From: Calditrichota bacterium
GTDB lineage: Bacteria; Calditrichota; Calditrichia; RBG-13-44-9
NCBI GenBank assembly: GCA_024276455.1
Contig: JAJRXE010000303.1
Coordinates: 1-9,761 of the forward strand
Direction of reading: 5' to 3'
DNA: 9,761 nucleotides
A program made the translations under genes and the position numbers. The notes under the pieces were generated by a model that searched no databases, was not told where the DNA came from, and worked only from the letters and a program-made list of their open reading frames with translations. Below are positions 1-6,165 of this stretch, piece by piece. Positions within the stretch are counted from its first letter, which is position 1. Every line of letters starts with the position of its first letter.

Positions 1-40
1 TTACTCCCAAAATTTTGTAATAATCCTTTTTCGGATCCAT
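1..40 (-). CDS. J-domain co-chaperone (DnaJ/CbpA family), N-terminal fragment cut by window edge
   Basis: Reading leftward from an ATG at 40-38, the 13 complete codons give MDPKKDYYKILGV, and the frame stays open to the window edge. The KDYYKILGV segment is the start of helix I of the J domain, which stimulates the ATPase of DnaK (Hsp70). Only the first residues are visible, so the HPD motif and the class cannot be checked. The short lead before DYY resembles CbpA-type class B J-proteins slightly more than classical DnaJ, but this is a guess. The gene starts 30 bp after the lon stop codon. Its ribosome binding site, GGTGAT on the minus strand (46-51), sits 5 nt before the ATG inside that gap. 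Translation downstream of Lon, probably from the same transcript, is therefore likely, and the pairing of a protease with an Hsp70 co-chaperone makes biological sense. Confidence 0.8.
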   Translation of the reverse strand, partial: MDPKKDYYKILGV

Positions 41-70
41 ATGGCATCACCCACCTTTCTCTCTTCGTCG

Positions 71-2512
71 TTAAGCTGGCAAGCTCGTTTCCACCGGTTC
101 CTTCAATTCTTTTTTGGGCGATGTTTTCCGGGAAGATTTTTTCTTCTCTTTTTTCTTATCTTCAAAAATGTATTCGGTTAACTCGTCAATGTTTTTAACG
201 AAGATGAAGTTCATCTCCTTTTTGACCGACTCAGGAATTTCCACCAGGTCGGATTTATTGCGTTGCGGTAGAATGACTGTTCGGATTCCCGCCCGATGTG
301 CCGCCAGCACTTTCTCTTTGATACCGCCCACCGGTAAAATTTTACCCCGCAGGGTAATCTCGCCGGTCATGGCAATGTCGTTGCGGACTTTCTTCTCGGT
401 CAGCAACGAGAGCAGAGCCGCGTAAATGGTTACTCCGGCAGACGGACCATCTTTCGGAATCGCACCGGCTGGCACGTGGATGCGAATGTCGTACTTCTCA
501 TGAAAATCTTCCGGTAAACCGAATTCTTTCGCATTCGCCCGTATGTAACTCATGGCCGCTCGCGCCGATTCCTTCATGACATCGCCCAGTTGACCGGTTA
601 AAATCAGATTACCTTTTCCGGGCATCTTGGTGGCTTCGATGAACAGAATGTCGCCACCTTGCGGCGTCCAGGCCAGACCGGTAACAATGCCCGGTTTATC
701 GATCCGCTCCGCCACCTCGCTGTAATACTTCTCCGGTCCAAGGACTTTCTTTACGAACTCCTTGGTAACTTTGGTCGGTTCGGTTTTTCCGGAGGCCACC
801 TCCTTTGCCACGGCCCGGCAGATGGCGGCAATTTGCCGCTCCAGATTGCGGACTCCGGCCTCCCGGGTGTAAGAGTTAATAATCGTGCGCAGCGCTTCCT
901 CGGTGAATTCAATCTGTTCCGGTTTTAAACCGTGTTCTTTAATCTGCTTGGGGACCAGGAAGCGTTTGGCGATTTCGATCTTTTCCTCTTCCACATAGCT
1001 TGGAATCTCGATGATCTCCATGCGGTCGCGCAGGGCCGGAATGATGGTGTCCTGCATATTCGCCGTGGCAATGAACATCACTTTGGACAAATCGAACGGT
1101 ACTTCCAGGTAGTGGTCGCTAAAGGAGTTGTTCTGTTCCGGGCCGAGTACCTCTAATAGCGCAGCGGAAGGATCGCCGCGGAAATCGGTACCGACCTTGT
1201 CAATTTCGTCCAGCATGAAAACCGGATTGTTGGAACCGGCCCGCTTAATTCCCTGGATAATCCGGCCCGGTAACGCCCCGATGTAGGTGCGTCGGTGCCC
1301 CCGGATTTCCGCTTCGTCGCGGACGCCACCCAGGGAAATGCGCACGAATTTGCGGCCCAGCGCTTCGGCAATGGAACGACCCAGGGAGGTTTTTCCCACT
1401 CCCGGCGGTCCCACGAAGCAGAGAATCGGACCGCGCATGTCATTCTTCAATTTTCGGACCGCTAAGTATTCCAAAATCCGTGTCTTTACTTTTTCCAGAC
1501 CGTAGTGGTCGCTGTCCAGCTTTTTTTGCACCGCTTCAATGTCCAGATTATCTTCCGTGCTCTTGTTCCAGGGAAGCTCCACCAGCCAGTCGATGTAGGT
1601 TCGCGAAACCGTGTATTCTGCCGAAGCCGGATGCATGCGGCTCAGCCGATCCAGCTCCTTCTCCGCCACTTTGCGTACTTCTTCCGGCAGATTGGCTTCT
1701 TCGATTTTTTTACGCAGTTCGCCCACATCGCTGCCTTCTTCGTACTCGCCTAATTCTTTCTGAATGGCTTTGAGCTGCTGGCGGAGGTACATCTCCCGCT
1801 GACCGCGGTTGATCTCGTCCTGCACCTCGCTCTGAATCTTCTTCCCTAACTCCAGCGCTTGCAGATATTTATTGAACGCATAGGTTACCTTTTTCAACCG
1901 TTCGCGCACATCGGCAATTTCCAGCACTTCCTGCTTTTCCGGAATGGGAATGTTCGCAAAAGCCACCACCATGTCCGCCAGAACAGAGGGATCGGACAAA
2001 TTGGCAATCAATCCCTGATGTTCGGCGGTAATTTCCGGCGCCAGATCGGACGCCTTCTGGAAAAGGTTCTTCAGATTGGTCGCCAGCGCTTCAATTTCAA
2101 TGGAAACTTTCTCGGAATCTTCTTCTTCCGGATAAACGTCGGGAATTACTTCAATGCGAGCCTTGAAAAACGGTTCGGTCTGCACGAACTCCTTCACCGC
2201 AAAACGGGAAATTCCCTGGATGAAGGCGCTCTTGCTGCCGTCCGGTAAATCGATAACCTTTAAAATCTTGGCCACCGTACCGACCCGGTAGAGATCGTCG
2301 ATGTCCGGATCGTCGATGGTGCCGTCCTTCTGGGCAATTACCCCGATTACGGTGTTCTCTTTTAAGGCGTATTCAATAAGCCGTAACGATTTCTCCCGAC
2401 CAATGGCCAGGGGAATGAATTGATGAGGATAAAACACCGTGTTCCGTACCGGAATAACCGGTATGGTATCGGGAATTTGAATGTGCTCGTGACTTTCGTG
2501 TATCTTAATCAT
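71..2512 (-). CDS. lon: ATP-dependent protease La (LonA)
   Basis: Cytoplasmic ATP-dependent serine protease that unfolds and degrades damaged proteins and short-lived regulators; it works as a hexamer. All LonA parts are present in 813 residues. The N-terminal substrate domain starts near IPVIPVRNTVFYP (17-29), and a helical region covers about 200-310. The AAA+ module has Walker A GPPGVGKTS (368-376) and Walker B VFMLDEIDK (431-439). The protease domain carries the catalytic serine in PKDGPSAG (S691) and the lysine in IKEKVLAAH (K734). The 43-residue Ser-Lys spacing is the same as in E. coli Lon. No transmembrane insertion is seen, so it is LonA and not LonB. After about residue 783 there is an extra lysine-rich tail of 30 residues. 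The ATG at 2512 is chosen because a strong Shine-Dalgarno (AAGGTGATC on the minus strand, about 2517-2525) precedes it. That site fills the 18-bp gap after the upstream small gene, indicating co-transcription. Confidence 0.97.
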   Translation of the reverse strand: MIKIHESHEHIQIPDTIPVIPVRNTVFYPHQFIPLAIGREKSLRLIEYALKENTVIGVIAQKDGTIDDPDIDDLYRVGTVAKILKVIDLPDGSKSAFIQGISRFAVKEFVQTEPFFKARIEVIPDVYPEEEDSEKVSIEIEALATNLKNLFQKASDLAPEITAEHQGLIANLSDPSVLADMVVAFANIPIPEKQEVLEIADVRERLKKVTYAFNKYLQALELGKKIQSEVQDEINRGQREMYLRQQLKAIQKELGEYEEGSDVGELRKKIEEANLPEEVRKVAEKELDRLSRMHPASAEYTVSRTYIDWLVELPWNKSTEDNLDIEAVQKKLDSDHYGLEKVKTRILEYLAVRKLKNDMRGPILCFVGPPGVGKTSLGRSIAEALGRKFVRISLGGVRDEAEIRGHRRTYIGALPGRIIQGIKRAGSNNPVFMLDEIDKVGTDFRGDPSAALLEVLGPEQNNSFSDHYLEVPFDLSKVMFIATANMQDTIIPALRDRMEIIEIPSYVEEEKIEIAKRFLVPKQIKEHGLKPEQIEFTEEALRTIINSYTREAGVRNLERQIAAICRAVAKEVASGKTEPTKVTKEFVKKVLGPEKYYSEVAERIDKPGIVTGLAWTPQGGDILFIEATKMPGKGNLILTGQLGDVMKESARAAMSYIRANAKEFGLPEDFHEKYDIRIHVPAGAIPKDGPSAGVTIYAALLSLLTEKKVRNDIAMTGEITLRGKILPVGGIKEKVLAAHRAGIRTVILPQRNKSDLVEIPESVKKEMNFIFVKNIDELTEYIFEDKKKEKKKSSRKTSPKKELKEPVETSLPA

Positions 2513-2530
2513 AGCCGATCACCTTCCTTT

Positions 2531-2770
2531 CTAATCTATGTAATCTATTTTTATTTTAATCGATTTTTTCCTCTCGCGCCGCAACCTGAAAGCAAAATAG
2601 ATTAAGGCGCCGCCAAGAAGGAAAAAGATTGACGCAATAAACGCAATCAGGATTTCCGGGACCAGAATAATGAGTAGCCCCGTCAAAATAAGGATGACCC
2701 CGATTGAGAAAAGTTGCAACCAGATGTTCTGATCAAATAAATTATTTATATTCCACCAGCTGTCCCACAT
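2531..2770 (-). CDS. small two-helix membrane protein, unknown function
   Basis: A 79-residue protein that I cannot assign to a named family. It has a short aromatic, polar N-terminus (MWDSWWNINN), two hydrophobic segments at about 18-40 and 42-62 joined by a very short turn around PEI, then a basic tail (RLRRERKKSIKIKID) that should stay in the cytoplasm by the positive-inside rule. There is no cleavable signal sequence pattern. The ATG at 2770 has a good ribosome binding site, GAGAGGTGA on the minus strand (about 2774-2782), which supports real translation. The gene ends 18 bp before lon and is very probably the first gene of the lon operon. A role as membrane adaptor, Lon substrate or stress-responsive membrane protein is only inference from position. 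The existence of the gene is well supported; its function is unknown. Confidence 0.8.
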   Translation of the reverse strand: MWDSWWNINNLFDQNIWLQLFSIGVILILTGLLIILVPEILIAFIASIFFLLGGALIYFAFRLRRERKKSIKIKIDYID

Positions 2771-2902
2771 TGTTCACCTCTCGTTTTTTTTTATTTAATA
2801 TTACAAATATAATGCCAAGAATTTGATGGCGGATTAACATGTTGTAAAACAATGGGTTGCGTTTATTCTTTGGGCAGGAACGTTTTCTTCTAAAATGGAC
2901 GG

Positions 2903-2932
2903 ATTGTCAGATTTCACCTGGCAATTTGTCAA
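2903..2932 (-). promoter_or_regulatory. candidate sigma-70-type promoter for the small protein-lon-dnaJ cluster
   Basis: On the minus strand a perfect -35 hexamer TTGACA (2932-2927) is followed after 18 bp by GACAAT (2908-2903), a four-of-six match to the -10 consensus. Transcription would start near 2896, giving a leader of about 125 nt before the ATG at 2770. That leader is AT-rich near its end and contains a run of nine A just before the ribosome binding site. No CIRCE or HAIR heat-shock operator is visible around it. This is a pattern match only. Confidence 0.4.
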
Positions 2933-2972
2933 GTGGCAGAGAAGTCCGTTCAAATGTCCGGAATGCATTGTA

Positions 2973-2986
2973 CCGGAAGCTTCCGG
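2973..2986. repeat. perfect 14-bp palindrome
   Basis: CCGGAAGCTTCCGG is fully self-complementary and lies in the intergenic region about 65 bp after the amrS stop codon. It could be a protein binding site or part of a weak hairpin; the lack of a loop argues against a terminator. It may also be chance, given how common TTCCGG is in this DNA. Confidence 0.4.
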
Positions 2987-3051
2987 CGGGTGGAAAAAGG
3001 AGCGCTACCCGGGGCGGTGCCGTCGAATTCAGAAAAGAAACCCAGCAAAGA

Positions 3052-4059
3052 TTACCGGAAAACTCCCGGAATCGTCGCACCGCAGCGACCGCATTTTCCA
3101 TTCTGCAGATCGACAATCCGGGTGGCGTGCCAGCTTCGACGAATGAGCAGCGTGCCACATTGCGGACAGTAAGTGCTGGAAGCCTCTTCGTTTAAAATGT
3201 TACCCACGTACACAAATTTTAAACCGATTTCCAGTGCCCGCTGACGGGCCTTTAACAGCGTCGAAGGCGGCGTGGGAGGCAAATGGGTTAACTTGTAATC
3301 GGGATGAAAAGCAGTGAAATGAACCGGCACGTCGGCACTCAATTCCCGCATGATCCATTCGCACATCCGGGTAACCTGGGTCAGATCGTCGTTCTTGGTA
3401 GGAATCATGAGATTGGTAATTTCAATCCAGACACCCATCTGATGAAGTTTTTTAAGCGTTTCCAGCACCGGCTCCAGGTGCGAGAGGGTGAGCTTAAAAT
3501 AGAATTCTTCGTCAAAAGCTTTCAGATCAACATTGGCACCGTCTATGTCTGCGTACACCTCTTCAATCACTTCCTGGGTAATGTAACCGTTGGTCACCAT
3601 CACGGTTTTCAAGTTGTGCGGATGAGCCAGTTTGGCGGTGTCCATGGCGTATTCGGCAAAGATGGTCGGTTCGTTGTAGGTGAAGGCAATGCTCCGGGAA
3701 TGGTATTGAATGGCTGCCCGAACGACCTGTTCCGGTGGCAAATCGATGGAGCGCCCCTGATCAAACTTCGCTTTCGACAGATCCCAATTCTGGCAAAATT
3801 TACAGGCCATGTTGCAACCCGCCGTACCCAGCGAGAAAATCCGGGTACCCGGTAAGAAATGAAAAAGCGGTTTCTTTTCGATGGGATCCACGTTTACCGC
3901 AAACGGTTTACCATATGCCAGAGAATACAGTTTTCCGTCGATATTCTGGCGGATGTAACAAAATCCGTGTTGACCCGGACTTAACTTGCAGTAGCGGGGA
4001 CAAAGGTAGCACTCTACCCGTTTGTCGTCTAACGGTCTGTAGAAAAGCGCCTCTTTCAT
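3052..4059 (-). CDS. amrS: AmrS-type radical SAM enzyme (AmmeMemoRadiSam system; PflA-related)
   Basis: A 335-residue radical S-adenosylmethionine protein of the family found with AMMECR1 and Memo proteins and distantly related to pyruvate formate-lyase activating enzymes. Its substrate is not established. The [4Fe-4S]/SAM motif is CNMACKFC (C82, C86, C89). Before it lies a conserved cysteine cluster (C17, C20, C24, C34, within ECYLCPRYC and HGFCYIR). After the barrel, with FTYNEPTIF at 126-134 and the ANVDLKAFD strand at 175-183, the C-terminus has a zinc-ribbon-like pair, CPQC (298-301) and CGRC (323-326). Start choice: a TTG at 4110 would add 17 residues (FLWVFFPNL and so on) foreign to the family, so the ATG at 4059 is preferred although its ribosome binding site is weak. 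A poor -35/-10 pair lies upstream (TTGTTT, 17 bp, TAATTT on the minus strand, 4110-4082). No AMMECR1 or Memo gene adjoins it. It is transcribed divergently from trkH. Confidence 0.88.
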   Translation of the reverse strand: MKEALFYRPLDDKRVECYLCPRYCKLSPGQHGFCYIRQNIDGKLYSLAYGKPFAVNVDPIEKKPLFHFLPGTRIFSLGTAGCNMACKFCQNWDLSKAKFDQGRSIDLPPEQVVRAAIQYHSRSIAFTYNEPTIFAEYAMDTAKLAHPHNLKTVMVTNGYITQEVIEEVYADIDGANVDLKAFDEEFYFKLTLSHLEPVLETLKKLHQMGVWIEITNLMIPTKNDDLTQVTRMCEWIMRELSADVPVHFTAFHPDYKLTHLPPTPPSTLLKARQRALEIGLKFVYVGNILNEEASSTYCPQCGTLLIRRSWHATRIVDLQNGKCGRCGATIPGVFR

Positions 4060-4285
4060 TGTCCAACACTCGTTTTTTCTTAAATTAGGAAAAAACACCC
4101 AAAGAAACAATACTCTTCTCGTTTACGGCACTTTCTTTGAATCTTTACGTCCAATCTGGCGTTCGGATTCCAGGTTGGGGGAAAATAAGAGGCTAACTGC
4201 CGTCTTTTTGGTTGTTAAATCTGAAGTTACTTGCTTTTTTAACGAGAGAATGATTATTTTTACCTGATTTAAAGTTGAGGAGAAT
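4060..4285. other. divergent promoter region between amrS and the trkH-family gene
   Basis: This 226-bp AT-rich stretch must hold the starts of transcription for both flanking genes. I find only weak -35/-10 matches on either strand. A 65-codon frame on the minus strand (4123-4320) overlaps the start of the transporter, has no recognisable motif and is judged non-coding. The part next to the transporter has T-rich tracts and ends in the GAGGAG ribosome binding site. Confidence 0.5.
4277..4282 (+). promoter_or_regulatory. ribosome binding site of the TrkH-family gene
   Basis: GAGGAG lies 3 nt before the ATG at 4286. The spacing is short, but the match is strong and fixes the start, so the long N-terminal extension of this protein is genuinely translated from here. 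Confidence 0.6.
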
Positions 4286-6040
4286 ATGTACCGACATCCC
4301 TTCCAGAAAGTTATTCCCATTTTGAATCAGATTCTGGTGCTACTCTCGATCGTGGCGGTGGCTTCTTTAATTGCGGAATACGGGTTCTACATTTCGGCAG
4401 CGTTGAAACATCTCATTCATCGCGTCGATGTTTTCATTGTCTGGTTTTTTGTGTTGCAGGCAGCCATTAAGCTTCTGGCAGCGGAAGAACGCTGGAATTA
4501 TTTGAAAAGCCGGTGGTTCGATTATTTATTGGTTGGCGTGATTCTGGTGGGAACGGTGGTCATTATTAGCAATGTGGGTTTTCAGGCGTTTGGAAAATTT
4601 CTTTACGGGCGTCGTATTGTTGAAATCACCAAACTCTACATCATCGGCGCTCAAATTTCCATTGTTCTGTCGCTGTTTGCTCAGGGAATTCGCCTGAATC
4701 AGCGTATTGCCATGTTTCCGTTTCACCCTGCCCAGATTCTGATGGCCAGCTTCCTCGTTATTATTCTGGTCGGTTCGTTGCTTTTAATGCTTCCGAAAGC
4801 CGTGCAGCCCGGAAAACACCTTTCCTATCTGGATGCCCTTTTTACCTCCACCAGCGCCACCTGCGTCACCGGATTAATTGTTGTCGACACCGGACAACAT
4901 TTCAGTCGCCTGGGGCACCTTATCATTCTGGCGCTCATCCAGATCGGTCGCCTCGGGTTGATGACTTACGCTACTTTTTTTGCTTTTGTGCTGCGGCGAA
5001 ACATCTCCTTAAGGGAAAAGTCTCTGATGGCCGATATTTTAAATTACGAGAGCATGGGCCTCATTGTGAAATTGCTTTCCACAACCATCATTTTTACCTT
5101 TTTGCTGGAATTCATCGGTGCGGTCATTTTCTTTTTTGGATTTGGTTCGCTGCATCCGGACCTGGGGGAGCGGATTTTCTCGGCCATTTTTCATTCCGTG
5201 TCCGCTTTTTGTAATGCCGGATTTTCACTTTACTCTACCAGTTTTATGCAGTTTAATCAAAACTTCCTGGTGGTGCTGACGTTGGCATTTTTGATTATTC
5301 TGGGGGGAATCGGTTTCCCGGTGGTGCTGAACGTAACAGGGTATCGGGCGCCACTGGGAGGAAGAATCCGCCGCATCCGGGTGCAAACCCGTCTGGTGAT
5401 CCTGATCACCGCCGTTTTGTTGGTTGCCGGTACGGCTTTTTTTCTGCTGGCGGAGAACCAGGGCACTCTTGCCGGACAACCCTGGCACGTGAAGCTCCTC
5501 AACGCTTTCTTCCAGTCGGTCACCACCCGCACGGCGGGTTTCAATACGGTGGACATCGGTCAAATTGCCGCCCCCACAGCGCTGTTTTTCCTGCTCCTGA
5601 TGTTTATTGGGGCATCGCCGGGCTCCACCGGGGGGGGCATTAAGACCACCACCATCGGAATCCTTTTTGCGGGTGTGTGGAATGTTATTCGAGGGCGAAA
5701 CCGCATCGAATTGTTTAAAAAACGAATTCCCAGTACCGTATTGAATCGGGCTCTGGTGATTCTGCTGTTTTCGACTTCCTTCGTATTCCTGGGAATTCTG
5801 ATTCTGTCTTTCACGGAATCCAAGCCACTGCTCGACATTATTTTTGAGGAATTCTCCGCCTTCGGAACGGTGGGACTTTCCCGCGGAATCACCCCCGATC
5901 TGAGTACCTGGGGAAAGGTGGTCATCATTGCCACCATGTATTTCGGACGGCTAGGAGCGTTGACTATTTCGTTGGCCATTACAACCCCGCGCGAGATTTA
6001 TCATTACGATTACCCCTCGGAGAGCGTAATGGTTGGTTAG
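4286..6040 (+). CDS. TrkH/KtrB-family potassium uptake protein with N-terminal membrane extension
   Basis: Inner-membrane potassium-translocating subunit of a Trk/Ktr system. All four selectivity-filter repeats are visible: TCVTGL (192-197), FCNAGFS (308-314), TRTAGFN (414-420) and FGTVGLS (526-532). The intramembrane gating loop GASPGSTGGGIKTTT (442-456) and the C-terminal GRLGALT helix plus the PSESVMVG end are typical of KtrB-like members. The protein has 584 residues, against roughly 450-480 for KtrB or TrkH. The excess is an N-terminal part of about 145 residues with several hydrophobic helices (about 10-30, 46-65, 79-97, 111-133) that recall an S1-S4 channel scaffold but lack a regular arginine series. 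The first-repeat helix has QIGRLGLMT, where I would expect QIGGLG. No regulatory RCK partner (KtrA/TrkA) is next to it; one should exist elsewhere. Subfamily naming (TrkH or KtrB) is left open. Confidence 0.93.
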   Translation: MYRHPFQKVIPILNQILVLLSIVAVASLIAEYGFYISAALKHLIHRVDVFIVWFFVLQAAIKLLAAEERWNYLKSRWFDYLLVGVILVGTVVIISNVGFQAFGKFLYGRRIVEITKLYIIGAQISIVLSLFAQGIRLNQRIAMFPFHPAQILMASFLVIILVGSLLLMLPKAVQPGKHLSYLDALFTSTSATCVTGLIVVDTGQHFSRLGHLIILALIQIGRLGLMTYATFFAFVLRRNISLREKSLMADILNYESMGLIVKLLSTTIIFTFLLEFIGAVIFFFGFGSLHPDLGERIFSAIFHSVSAFCNAGFSLYSTSFMQFNQNFLVVLTLAFLIILGGIGFPVVLNVTGYRAPLGGRIRRIRVQTRLVILITAVLLVAGTAFFLLAENQGTLAGQPWHVKLLNAFFQSVTTRTAGFNTVDIGQIAAPTALFFLLLMFIGASPGSTGGGIKTTTIGILFAGVWNVIRGRNRIELFKKRIPSTVLNRALVILLFSTSFVFLGILILSFTESKPLLDIIFEEFSAFGTVGLSRGITPDLSTWGKVVIIATMYFGRLGALTISLAITTPREIYHYDYPSESVMVG

Positions 6041-6153
6041 GGGGCGGTGGAACCGGCCTGGAATCTGGTGGGACGGGATGTTTGGGGCGGATTCTGATTA
6101 AGCAGAAAGCTTGAAATGAGTAATTTTGAAAAAATGAAAAACAAAACATTTGT

Positions 6154-6158
6154 AGGAG
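6154..6158 (+). promoter_or_regulatory. ribosome binding site deciding the ABC ATPase start
   Basis: AGGAG lies 7 nt before the GTG at 6166 but only 1 nt before the in-frame GTG at 6160. The downstream GTG is therefore the better start, giving the family-typical MASVELRNVTK N-terminus. Confidence 0.7.
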
Positions 6159-6165
6159 TGTGCCC

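Larger units (their letters stand above)
2771..3051. other. intergenic region between amrS and the lon cluster
   Basis: This 281-bp stretch separates two genes on the minus strand. It holds the candidate promoter described for the lon cluster, the leader of the small membrane protein, and a perfect 14-bp palindrome CCGGAAGCTTCCGG at 2973-2986. Short open frames cross it on both strands, but they overlap amrS, lack ribosome binding sites and resemble no protein I know. I see no clear rho-independent terminator for amrS. Confidence 0.6.

Noticed and set aside
2800..2825. Sigma-54-like element (TTGGCAT, then TTTGT) and a TAnnTTTG-type element upstream of the small membrane protein gene
   Set aside because: The -12 GC is replaced by GT, and the TAnnTTTG box has no TTG at the right distance; both fit chance in AT-rich DNA.
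2771..3051. CIRCE or HAIR heat-shock operator before the lon cluster
   Set aside because: I looked for TTAGCACTC/GAGTGCTAA and CTTGAGT/ACTCAAG arms and found none.
2857..3195. 112-codon frame on the plus strand extending over the amrS end
   Set aside because: Arginine-rich, low-quality sequence without domain or ribosome site, and overlaps the zinc-ribbon end of amrS in antisense.
3304..3855. 183-codon frame on the plus strand
   Set aside because: It lies entirely antisense to the radical SAM gene, whose conserved motifs are in the other strand; a shadow frame.
4060..4110. Upstream TTG start for the radical SAM gene
   Set aside because: It would add 17 residues not found in the family, and the family-type start MKEALFYRPL is supplied by the ATG at 4059.
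4123..4320. 65-codon frame on the minus strand in the divergent region
   Set aside because: It overlaps the start of the transporter gene antisense, shows no recognisable domain and has unremarkable composition; most likely non-coding.
6040..6090. G-rich tract after the transporter gene as a G-quadruplex
   Set aside because: Only three G-runs are close together; the fourth is more than 25 nt away, so a stable three-tetrad form is unlikely.
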